From Apostichopus japonicus (taxonomy: Eukaryota > Echinodermata > Holothuroidea > Aspidochirotida > Stichopodidae): DNA of 64,000 nucleotides. The notes beneath the pieces are model-generated. The model was not told where the DNA came from. It was given only the letters and a program-made list of their open reading frames with translations, and made no database searches. This document shows positions 46,575 through 58,738 of the stretch, one piece after another. The DNA lies in contig NC_092580.1 of NCBI RefSeq assembly GCF_037975245.1, positions 21,874,501-21,938,500 on the forward strand. Direction: 5' to 3'. The first letter of the stretch is position 1. Every line of letters begins with the position of its first letter. Position numbers and translations under genes: made by a program.

Positions 46575-47465
46575 TATAGGCAAAAAACGCTTCTTTATGG
46601 TTAGAGTCCGACATATACCTTATGACATCTGCAGATTCTAATAATGAATATCCATTGTAACATTGGATACGATTGTAGGTTCCTATGCTTATCAGCATAA
46701 AATTGGAAAAATGTGTACATACTTCTTGCTTCAAGAAACACATGCAGATAACTTTGCTTTAATAAGCTTGGATTCTAACTAATTAAGTCTGTTCAATATC
46801 TTATGCTATGTTTGAAGTAATTTTGAAGTAAAGTTACCCAAGCTATAGTCTGGGCATGAGAATCTTAACATTTAATCCCTGACTTCTAGTCCCCTTACAT
46901 GCATTGAGACTGTAACTGTTAGATCACAACAGTGTTACAGTATGTCTGCTGAGGTATCACAAGTTCGTTAAGAAGGGAATAGAAACTACGTATGATCTCT
47001 GATAGAGATTGCTAAAGGAAAGTTGTGTACTGTGTGTCTGGCAAGAAGAAATAAATACACATAAATAAACATAAATACAGACAAACAACTGCAACACAGT
47101 TTATGCAAATTAACTGAAATTCAAGAGTAAAGGATAGTTGGATTATGACCGACCAAACCAGCTGAGTAGTCAAATTTGTTAGTTGGACTCATATTAAGGT
47201 AAGAGATGTTTAAAGTTTTCAAAACACTGGCCAGCTGGTTGCTGGCCACCTTTAATGTATCTCTAACTTTGACATGCACATGCATTCTTGCTCAACAGCA
47301 TTGATCAATATATGAAACAGCTTTCAACTCTACAAAATAGCAAGTCTAAATTTCTAAAAGTCGATTATCTATATCTATATATATATATGTATATATATAT
47401 ATCTATATATATTTAGATACATATATAACTATATATTGCAATCTGACAATGGTGGAAAACTTTAC
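46575..47465. other. Intron of the MFSD4-like gene next to its exon 47466-47661
   Basis: Only a (TA)n-rich tract at 47368-47425 was noted. Confidence 0.5.
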
Positions 47466-47661
47466 CTGTAAGAAAGGAGAGACAAATTTTCCATAAATCT
47501 TTAGGAGGGAGACATTAGCTATGGTGTCTATGACACCCATGAATATACCCATGACTGCCATGTCTATCAGGAGAAGACTCAGGGAGTGGCAGAATGGTAT
47601 CAAAGCGATGGTGATGGCAATTATGGTGGTAGAACATAGCAACATTGGATCTGCCGGTAAT
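47466..47661 (-). CDS. MFSD4-like: MFSD4-like transporter, internal exon (helices 2-4)
   Basis: 196 bases with acceptor AATTGCAG (47662-47669) and donor GTAAAG (47460-47465). It contributes one base of a split codon and then 65 codons. It encodes LPADPMLLCSTTIIAITIAL, IPFCHSLSLLLIDMAVMGIF, and the family signature GVIDTIANVSLLKIYGK followed by FVSPFLQ. MFSD4A has the same G-x-xDTxAN...xxxY pattern ending in FLQ at an exon end. It joins in phase 0 to the ALHF start of exon 34203-34448. The preceding exon, which should carry the N-terminus and helix 1 and end with two bases of the split codon, was not found between 47662 and 64000. It may be outside the window. Confidence 0.92.
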
Positions 47662-48689
47662 CTGCAATTACAAAAATAGAAAACAAAAGTTATAAAAGAG
47701 TTTTGCATGCATAATTCAAGAACTTGTACAGGCGCAATATATTTAACCCGCCCCCCCCCCTACATTTAGGGATCTATGCTGTACCGTATAGATAGATTGT
47801 TGTTGCATTCTTCTTTTCTGTTTCAATATGGTCCACCCAACTCCCACCATCCACCCCCTATCCTCTCCTATGGGAAACCAATTTTATGTAAACTTATAAA
47901 GATTAAAGCATGACAAGGTCTATGAACCCTCCAGTAAAACTGGATCATCAGACAATAACACAATCGCACTTTCTAATTTTAATTGCAGCCAGCAATTCTA
48001 CACAACATCTTGGATAGAATATAACAGTGGAGCTATAAACCATACCAGGGCTGATAACAATTGACTTAGGCATACCCTGTGAAAAACTTTTATCCCTGAT
48101 GATATGCACCATTGGTATGCAGTTATCTTCCAGATTATCTTTACCCTCATAAAGTTCAGTCAAATGGCATGTACAGTATAGCATAGATATCCACACTGAA
48201 GATGTAGGTTACAACATCGGATGTGCATCCAGCAGCAATCAAAAGCAGTACTATTTTACATATCGATTTATGAATAGAATGCAGGTATGGAACCATGAGA
48301 GGGGGTGTAAAGGGGTGCATAATACCCCACCACCCCCTACCATACCCCACACAAAACAATGAAAATAGTCATCAGCAGTACTAGTAGCAACATGTTGAGC
48401 TTTAATTATAGCCCTAATTTCAACGCTATAAATATGCCTAAAAATGCAACATTCACATCTAACATTTTTTGATGCAGGAGGATGTTTAGGCCTAGCTGCA
48501 CTTTGTCAGAAAGGAGAGTCTACAAATATTGAAGAAAATTTTAGAGGGTTGGAGGCAGGGGGGGGGGGGGGGATTGGGATGTCCTGCTTCCATGGATTTT
48601 CCAGAATATAGAAGTATATATACAAAATTGAAAGGGAAAACAAAGTTGCTGAATAGGAAAATTGTTTAAGAGATACACAGGAGTTTGAT
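47662..48689. other. Probable first intron of the MFSD4-like gene
   Basis: No exon was recognised. C-runs lie at 47747-47760 and near 48328; a G-run is at 48557-48572. Confidence 0.45.
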
Positions 48690-49630
48690 GCACTTGTTCA
48701 TCTGAGAGTTTTCATGATGAGAGATATTTTATATGTTAGTTGCAGCTACTAAAGCTGGTTCATCTGAGATTTTACTTCATGAATGATATATGTCTTAGCT
48801 GCAGCTACAATAGCTGGTTCATCTGAAATTGTACTTGATGAAGGATATATATTTTAGCTGTACAGCTACCATAGCTAGTTCATCTGAGATTTACTTGATG
48901 AAAGATATTTGTTAGCTACAGCTACAATAACTGGTTCATCTGAGATTTAACTTCATGAATGATATATGTCTTAGCTGCAGCTACAATAGCTGGTTCATCT
49001 GAGATTTTACTTGATGAAGGATATGTTAGCTACAGCTACAATAGCTAGTTCATCTGGGATTTTACTTGATGAAAGATATATATGTTAGCTGCAGCTACAA
49101 TAGCTGGTTCATCTGAGATTTTACATGATGAGATATTTTATATGTTAGTTGCAGCTACTAAAGATGGTTCATCTGAGATTTTACTTCATGAATGATATAT
49201 GTCTTAGCTGCAGCTACAATAGCTGGTTCATCTGAAATTGTACTTGATGAAGGATATATATGTTAGCTACAGCTACAATAGCTAGTTCATCTGAGATTTT
49301 ACTTGATGAAAGATATATGTTAGCTACAGCTACAATAACTGGTTCATCTGAGATTTAACTTCATGAATGATATGTCTTAGCTGCAGCTACAATAGCTGGT
49401 TCATCTGAGATTTTACTTGATGAAGGATATATATGTTAGCTACAGCTGCAATAGCTAGTTCATCTGAGATTTTACTTGATGAAAGATATGTTAGCTGCAG
49501 CTACAATAGCTGGTTCATCTGAGATTTTACTTGATGAAGGATATATATGTTAGCTACAGCTACAATAGCTTGTTCATCTGAGATTTTACTTGGTGAAATA
49601 AAAGCTGAATGCAGCTACTATAGCTCGTCT
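48690..49630. repeat. ~58-bp minisatellite with higher-order structure
   Basis: About 16 monomers of 50-62 bases with the core AGCTGCAGCTACAATAGCTG then GTTCATCTGAGATTTTACTT and GATGAA, ending in a variable GATATATATGTT. Monomer variants (TTCATGAATGATATATGTCTT, AAATTGTACTTGATGAAGG, ACAATAACTGG) recur in the same order after about four or five monomers, so blocks of several monomers were themselves duplicated. Confidence 0.92.
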
Positions 49631-52600
49631 CTAGAGAAATTGATCTGAAGACTGATCATGCATAAAATGCAATATCAGCCGCAAGAAGTTAAAAAGCTCT
49701 GATCGTAGCTTCCAGCTTCAATGACTTATTATTCACAAACATTTCTACTACAACATCCTTCAGACTGATAATTTGTATAAATCTATCTGTTCCCACTATG
49801 ACTTAAAAGGACTTTAAACAATTTAAAAGGATAAATACGTTGAAAAAGGTGTCCTCCTCCAGGAGTTGTCTCTCTCTCTTTGACATTTTACATAGTCAAA
49901 AAGCCAATTTTAAGTTTCCTCCGCATGTATATTCTCAAGGCTACCCTGCTGGTAATGACTTTTAAGATTCGAGTTTCTGAAGACGTTCCACCTCGGCTGG
50001 CAGGCAATCAATAACTGTAACACTTAGTTGTCGTACCTGAGGCAGCTGCTGACGGTTGGCTTTCAAATATATATAACAAACCTATCTATATGTGCATTTC
50101 CTAAAGATGTGAGCTTCCTGGCTTCCCAGTCACATTTCTGTCACATTCAACATTTATTGATGCCAAAAAAATGAGCGTATGATCTGTAAAACATGTATGT
50201 GTACATTTTAATTGCTAATGATATATCCTATCTGCCTTTCTTTCACATGTACGCATAGTTTGAATTATAACTCAGTGAACTCGGCATCTTGTTGTTAGTA
50301 AGCCACGCGACTAATGCCAAACTTATATAATACCCGCTGCATGCAACAAAACAACCAAACCAATACACTATATAAGTTCTGATTTATGTTCCCTTAATAA
50401 ATAGATTTATCAATTTCTTTCCCTTTCACAATCTATGGAAGAAGCAATTTTGAGATAAATTTGCCAAAGTTGTGATACTACGGTTTACAAGATTACAAAA
50501 TTTCCAAAATCCCACAGCGATGTACAGACTAGCTCATTTAGCTGGACTATTCAAGTTTTGACCAATTTAAAAAAAAAAAAATGCAAATTTTGTGATCTTG
50601 TACTTTGGACGATCGATGAGGAGTAGGGTCATTGGCTATAGAAGTGACCGGTCACTGAGGGCATACGTGCCATACAGTGTTCAATAGGTACAGTGACCAG
50701 GTCACTGTATATAGGCATGGTACAGAGTGAGATCTCCATCAAGTGCTGAGGTTAATTGTTAGGTCATCAAACAAGTAAGCGATGTAAATTTATAGTAGTA
50801 ACATTTTAATGACTTAATATTAATTTCTATCCATTTTGTATGTTTTTCTAATCATTTCATCAAATCAAATTAACATTTGGAAAAAGCCAATTTTTACTAT
50901 ATATTAAAAACTAGCATATAAATATAGCATCGACTATATATATCTGTCAAGATAATGAATTACTTCGTTATGGGATAAAGGTAACAAATCAATTTAAAAT
51001 CTGTATCAGAAATTAATGCAAACAACACTGTGAAGTTCAAAATAAACAGCAGCATCCTTGTTAATGAGGAATTTCGAAACCACTTTTGCTGTTGTGCAAG
51101 CAATTGTGGTGAGATGTTCACAGTTTGATAATTGAGATATCTTTTTCCTGCTGATGTCGGAACACTTTAAATCTGTCGCTTTCAAGTTAATGGCAATTTA
51201 GTCACAAATGGTAACTACTTAAACAATGATTTTTTAATTGCCAAAAAACTAAAGATGTCAATAAATCCATCAAAGTGTAACACTTGTATAGGCTGCGAAA
51301 ACATGATTGCTTCACTAGACCTATTAAAATAATAATGATATTCAGTAATAAATTGCTTCGAATATATAATTAGAAATTAAAAACCAATACTACCTCTTCA
51401 ACTATGGCTTTAATTGAAATCTTATTGGTTTTCATAATTTGATACAGTGTTCTCAAATGACAAAACTGATAAGAAATGTTCTAGACATGCAGAACTTTTT
51501 GGGTTCAATTTAGTTTACAGAATTGCTCACTTGTTTTCATTATTCCTTTTTCTTTTTCAAATGTGACCTCAGAACTTGTGTGAATTTTTCCTCACACTTA
51601 TACAGAGCTCCAAAACAAATCAATCTTTTTAACAGGATATTGCACAGTGTTCACACGATCATGCTTCATTGTGATGAGAAATTAAGAACTTTCTGCACAT
51701 TTGTTGCCAGAATTGGACTAAAAACATATGGAACTAAATTTTACAGAGCTGCTTTATGTACTCACAGATGTCTAGCTGAGTGATATTGTAAATAGTAAAA
51801 AAAAAAAAAAAAAAATTAAAACAGCGTTTAGCTTTGATCTAGTTTGCAAAATACTGTTTATTTTATTGTCATGTTAAAGTTTGTTTTTATGTTCAATTGT
51901 TATTTTGAACGTACAGCACATGATGCTGCGACATCTGTTCTTTACAAAACTATATAATTTAAGGATATTAAACTACAACACTTGAAGGCAATGATACAGA
52001 CAAAGGCAGATTATGAAAACTAATCACCGGTTTCATTTTACATCTTACACAGCTAGCCCTTCAAAAGTCCCGATCATTATTTGGAAACACAAGGGGATCA
52101 AATCTGATACCACAAGGGCAATCAAATTTCTTGTGTGAATGTGAAACTCTCTCAAACTCGGGATCAGACCCCGCGATCATGGTCTCCCTTCCCTGGGAGG
52201 CTCCTGTCACCCCACAAGGGTCATCAAGTTTGAAGTGTGCATGCACGAGGGATCACACAATCAAACAAAGATCTTCTGTTACTTGCCCGTAAATTGTCAC
52301 TGCTGCATGAAAAACCCGCCATGGTGAGTCTAAAGGTAGGGAGACTGTAGTACTATTACTATATGGCTGTTTTTATTAATCTTAATCAATAGTCACAACC
52401 TTTTGTGTTTGCATAATGCTCTGTGGTACCACGGTCGTCCATCCACGGTTCTTTCTCAAATGTGAACATGTCCGGGGTCATCTTTGCATGTTACCTTTAG
52501 AGGGAAGCTAAGATCCTGCCGTACCCCTACAGTACCCCTGCAGTACCCCTACAGTACCCCTTGAATGTTAGACTGCAGCATGTGAAAAGGGCCAAAGAGA

Positions 52601-53464
52601 TTCAAGTCGTACACCATCGTACTAGTCTTTTATAACACTAGCCCATGGCAAGCTGCAACCAAAGTTGGCTCATACACAACCAACCAATTAAAGTTACAGT
52701 ACTTTCCATAAATTTACATTTCTATACCTGCTGGATCAAAACTTTGATTTGTGTTAAAGTAAACACAAATTAAAACAAAGGAAATAACTTAATTACAAGC
52801 AGTTTTCAAGGTTTCTTAATTTACGTTTTTCTTGAAAAATACATTTTAACATGGTAAGAGGGGAACCATACCATATTTATACCATAGTTAAGACGTGAAG
52901 GTATGTATACAGTAAGAGATCCAGAAGTGATATGGCTTTACTTAATATACATCTTCTATTCCACCCTCTTTATTACACCTTTAATTGAAGTGATGTAAAG
53001 TATTATCACATCCAATTAACATTGATTATCACGAAACACAGGTCTTGTCTAAAATTCTGTTCAACTGTTCAATGATCTATAAACGTTAGTATAAAACGAG
53101 CAAGAAACTTATCAGTATATCACGCACAGCAATAATTCACCCCAAAAAGTTCTGATGGTATACCGCGATATTATGGCAATCTAATCATGCAGCTTTCATA
53201 TTTCTGGGATTAAGCCGTGACCGATTTGCACTTTATGATGAATGACTAAGAGTCCCCGGTAATCATGCATGATTGCTTTCCTGAGCTTTTGTGACAACAA
53301 ACCGTACATTATATGCAAACGAGTATAAATTAGGGCAGCATATATATAGATATACGTTGCAAGTATATTGTACTTGTGAGGAAGTGTGTGATATGTAACA
53401 GAAAATATGGAGGTAGGTATGTACGTAAAGATACAGTAATACTGTATAAAGTATATATAAATAT
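49631..53464. other. Non-coding sequence, no supportable gene
   Basis: Minor features are an A-run at 50568-50580, another at 51799-51817, and four CAGTACCCCTA units at 52520-52561. Open frames at 51523-51783 and 52061-52246 carry no recognised domain. Confidence 0.45.
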
Positions 53465-53755
<291 letters not shown>

Positions 53756-56305
53756 ATCTCTGCCTGATCCAACAAAGTCACTATACCTGCTGATGGTCAT
53801 GTTCTGGGTCTATTCTGTATTTCTTCTTTTTTCTTTATGGGGGATCTTCTAATTAAATGTATTCTGTTACATATCTCTACAAGATGAACATCATTTCATG
53901 AATGAATGAACCCTTAAGGCGGCAGTCTTGGTTTACAGAATAATATTAATAAAATCCACGACCCATGCTCGGCAAATTTAGCACATTTTAATTAGTTTGG
54001 GGAATTTGCAATCTTCATGAATCATATACAAAGAAAAAGAAAAAGAAAAATTTAGAGAGGTGGAATTTCCATTTTTTTTCTTTCACTTCTACTGCAAGCT
54101 GAGTCCCATTGTGATGTAATGTTTCCTCATCTCAACAGGCACTCCTTTAAAAAGCATTTCTGTGGTAAAGATTTTGATAATTTAGATCATTTTATGGTGA
54201 TAGTGCTCTCCTGTTCTAGTCCCAATTATGCAACAATTATTTAAAAAAAATTAATACGAAAATGTGATATAGATTATAAAGATATATAAAAGAGAATTGG
54301 GGAAACCACATGAAGATGAGATGCCACAAATACAAACAATTCCAGGGTTTGAATCTTTAGGAACCAAAAACACATATTTTTTTCAAATTGTTCCTTTTAA
54401 ATTGATACACTCAACAAGATACTCAGTAACTTTTGGAGGTCAGAATGGAAAGATTACAAGCAGACTCCATAGAAAGCAAATAGCAATAGTGCGATACTTA
54501 TGTGGAGACATGTAAGTGATGGCCGATGAGTAAATCTACAGCTGTTTTGAAATGTTCGACTCAAAACTTGTCTGCTCTGGGTAATTATGAATGATAATGA
54601 GTGATAACTTTACCTGTCTCCGACAACATATATATATACACGTACCCCAAATGATAAAAAATTTAGTACTCTGACCCCCAGTTGACTGACTCAATTTAGG
54701 GTCAAAGTAATGCACAACTTTATCTGTAAGTTCTTTTTTAAATCTACCCTTCAAAAATAGACCCATATACCTTAAACTTGCTTATCTCCCCTCAGATTGA
54801 TATCACTTCCAATATTAAGCTGGTATTCTACGTTACAATTTTATCGGATGTAGATGGGTTTATGAGCAAGTTGTTCGAATGTGATATTAGGCATACCACA
54901 GAGAGGCAATAGGGCATTTCCGATTACTAATAAGGGACCCCTAGGCGTCTAACATCATTGTACAGCGCATGATTATTTAAAGTATAGACCTTTCTAGGTA
55001 TAGGTGTTACTAATGTGTGAGTTCATGGAGCTTATTTCCATCTTTTTTAAGGTTTTATAGCTGACCTTTCCTTTCCTTCCATCTAGCTACGGTGCTTCTT
55101 TGGTAAGTAAAGTAAAATAATGTCTGTGAAATCCTCTGAAGTATCGTAACAACTACATCATCTATAACTTGACTTATAGAAGACAGTGAGGTCCTATACT
55201 GGAATAGTTACAACAAAACAATATACAAAACAATTATAAGATTATAATTCTTTGCAAGAATTATAATTCTTTTATAACAATTAAACAATTTATAAGCTAT
55301 TAAAACAATTATAATTCTTTGGAAGAAAATGTCGAATAAACAAAGGTTGAAAGGAGAGGAAAAGTTTTATAACAATTAATAGCTGTAATTCGCAGAATTG
55401 GATCATATGTGAAGCTCGGTATCTAAATTAAGTTTTTAAAAAAGGAGTATTCTCAAAAATAAGGTTTTATTGCAGTGTATCTTATATTGTACATTTTATT
55501 ATTGCACAATGAGTGGTTTGATAGTTTAGAATGAAGGGGATTGGCTTTGGCAAATATATTCTTTGCAAAAAGTCTTAATAAATCCTTTCTTAAGTTAGCT
55601 TTAAAAGTCCAATACTGTGATTTTCATTGTATTTTACATTTTCTTTTTCAAGCAAAAATATGGAAAAGGGAAAAAAGGGTGCAAAGGGAGTACCGCTTGG
55701 AAATCTGTGCAGGAGAGAGGGCGAAGCAATGTAACAAAAAATTAGATGATCTTGGTGAAAGATGAAAAGAACATCTTGGTGGAATGAAACTGAGAGAAGG
55801 TGATAAAGTCCTCACCGCTTGCACTTGTGCAGTTAATTATTAGAAACATTCCAAACACACTTTATATTAACTGCCAGCTTTAAAAGCTTACATCTCCCAG
55901 GAAAATTTATGACATAGAAACGCACTGACTTTGATAGCATAAATCAGAGCTCTACCTATTCCAAACTGTTCTACTTCGTTGGATCTGGCATCTCCCTGCA
56001 GGTGCCCGAAGACCATAATCATAAATCAATCCAAAGTTATGCTGATAAGGTGGTACCTGTACCATGTATGTACGTGTTTAATACCCAAGGTGTCATAATT
56101 TTAGAGCAACTTGGAGTCCAAAACTACAGTAATATAAGTAACCCTCTCTTCTATCAAAGAAGCGAATTTAATGTTTTATTTCACGAGATCAACGAAAAGT
56201 GTTATATCCTGCATTGTGTGTAGCTGCATATATCACTGAAATCGTAATTTATTGACATAATAAATTCTGTACATCAAATACTTCAGGTTATCTATATATT
56301 ATATA
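53756..56305. other. Non-coding sequence, no supportable gene
   Basis: ATTATAATTCTTT-type short direct and inverted repeats lie at 55230-55325. No coding exon was recognised. Confidence 0.45.
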
Positions 56306-56384
56306 TAGCGGGAGGCCCGGGTTCGAATCCCAGTGGAGGCTGGAAGTTTTTTTACTGTTCTGGATTTTCCAACTCACTATGATT
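56306..56384 (+). mobile_element. tRNA-derived SINE, second copy of the same family
   Basis: AGCGGGAGGCCCGGGTTCGAATCCC (B box GGTTCGAATCC), then AGTGGAGGCTGGAAGTTTTT and GGATTTTCCAACTCACTATGA. The left boundary again is an ATATAT tract, as in the copy at 53586-53661. Confidence 0.8.
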
Positions 56385-56635
56385 TCATTATATATTCATG
56401 AATTTGTCTTTGTCTTTACCTACATTTCATTAACAGAGTCTGCTTAAAGTATATCTTTCGAGATCCGGCTTTAGGAATCACAAATGATTTCGAGTTGGTT
56501 AGCATCATGTTTGATCTCTAGAGTAAGGCTAATATGTCACCAAACAGAACTAGTATTGTTCGATACAGTTGACAAACGCCTACAGTGGAATTACGACCTT
56601 CCTTACTGGTTTCGAACCTCTCGACATACAATCAG

Positions 56636-56681
56636 TGTCCATAGCCTAGTGGTTAGGGTGTCTGCATATAAAGCGGGGGGC
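56636..56681 (+). mobile_element. tRNA-derived SINE head (A box half)
   Basis: GTCCATAGCCTAGTGGTTAG is an A box, followed by GGTGTCTGCATATAAAGCGG. The end, ATATAAAGCGGGGGGCC, overlaps the start of the fragments at 53661 and 56306, so this is the missing 5' half of that SINE family. It is truncated before the B box. Confidence 0.65.
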
Positions 56682-58520
56682 CATTTTACAAAATTTTGCA
56701 CTCTCACCTAGCAAGTCTAGCATTAATTACTTTGGAGACAGGTATTTTAAATTAAGGACTTATAAACACCACTATCAGGAATAATGAATCCCGTATCATA
56801 TCTTACAGAAAATTATATGCAAATGGCCATACTGCTTTGTTACACAAAATTTGAACACCAAATTATTACCTGCGAACTGTCCCAGATCTGAATGTTGACC
56901 TATCCATTCACTTTTATCTACGATACCAGTTAAACTGGTCAGTCATGTCTGTGCTGAGGTCTTGAGGAGACAGGTAAGCAAGGAACCAAAAGTATAAATA
57001 CACATCTACAAAGGTGCAACAGCTTATATACCACTGTCTGATAGAGCGCAAGGTTACACCAAACTGGTAATGTCAATGTACTTTTTAAATTTAATGAGAG
57101 AGCTTTTTTAATTATGCAAAGAAAGTTTGGTCAAGCAAGCTTTTAAACCATAATACATCAGCTCTTACAGAATATGAGAGAGAAAATCTGGGATAGAAAT
57201 TAGCTGGATAATTAAGTGATCTAGAGCTTGTGTTCTTGGAGTCATGTCATTACATATTATGGTGGATAGGATATACATTGAAAGGTTACAAATAAAACTG
57301 GTGAATGTCACTGCACTGTACGTGGATAGGCTAATGCCCATGCATGTCAGCAATGCAATTAATGCACAACAAAGTTTGGTCAAGCACGCTTTTAAACCAC
57401 TTCAAATCTACTGTGAGTGAGTGACTGAGAAGGAAACGGATATCTGAGATGCAGATCTTAGGCTTAGTAAAAGGAGAGATGGATCAACTTAATAGCTGCA
57501 GCAGTACTACACTGCGTCAATGCATTCAGTGCTGTATATTAGTTTGAATATATATGTCCTATTTAGGAAAGTTCAACCAACTGAAGACAATAATAACCTA
57601 ACTAGCACAGCCTAATGAACTTTTTACTGTAGGGTCTGCATTGTTAGTCTGAGAGTGTGTAGTCACAGTTATACATTGTACTAAAGTAATAACAGACTGA
57701 AGTATTATTGGTTTGTTTGGTTAATTTTGAATGATTATTTGTGGCAAGTGCAAGAAGCTCAACATTTATTCGAATATGAATTGATAAACTTGAACTTCCA
57801 AAAGTTATCACACATTGACATTTTCATTTCTTCAGTTGTCCAACCTTTGCAGTGCGATCCATTTCCTGGAGAGTACAGTAATAATGGCCTGCATGATGGG
57901 TTTAAATCTGAGAAGAAAGATCATCACCTCCAAACAAATTAATATGCAAATTAAGACCCAAATATAGCAATGAATTATACACTTCATCAATCAAATTGTC
58001 AAATCTGTCTTTCATTTTCACCTTGTCTGCCACAGCTGGAATATCCTTTCAAATGGCTTATAATCTGAATGTACCATTCCAACATGGGGGGGGGGGGGTG
58101 GGTTGTCATGGAAATGCACATTAATTGCCACATGTGATTGAAATTGTCACCAGCTTATCACCAAATCGTTTTTCGCATTAACCCAAATCAATCAGTTTGA
58201 TTGATATTTTGGAGACAGCAGATTTTGAAACAGAACAGGCTTAGAAATCCTCGGAATCATTAAATGTGTGATATACACCTGTCGTACACATCAACACTAT
58301 TACACCTAACAACCTACTGTAACAATGAACTGTTCATATAGCAGAACTGTGCTGATTTATTTATGTGTACAGTATGACTTGGGGAACATTAATTTGCAAA
58401 TTCCACCTGGTGCTTTACTAGGACGTCACACAGAAAGTAATATATATGGATCTGTGTGTTCAATTTTGCAACCCTGCCCTGTTAATAGAAACTTTGCAAG
58501 CATGCATTTTCAAAACAACT
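56682..58520. other. Non-coding sequence with a short local duplication
   Basis: AAGTTTGGTCAAGCA(A/C)GCTTTTAAACCA occurs at 57123-57150 and 57371-57398. A G-run is at 58087-58099. No gene was recognised. Confidence 0.5.
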
Positions 58521-58738
58521 TTATTTGTCTATATATATACATCTGCGTCTATATATATACATCTGTCTATATATATACATCTGTCTATGTATATACATCT
58601 GCGTCTATATTTGTCTATATATATACATCTGCGTCTATATATATACATCTGTCTATATATATACATCTGTCTATATATATACATCTGTCTATATATATAC
58701 ATCTGCATCTATATTTGTCTATATATATACATCTGCGA
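58521..58738. repeat. 20-bp minisatellite, CTATATATATACATCTGTCT units
   Basis: About ten units of 18-22 bases (CTATATATATACATCTG plus TCT or CGT). It produces open frames in all three plus-strand frames, which is expected of a stop-free repeat and not evidence of a gene. Confidence 0.93.

Noticed and set aside
45375-46743. Several overlapping frames repeating FRPT/SPNQ/FAQP
   Set aside because: They are the three-frame translations of the fold-back element's tandem arms.
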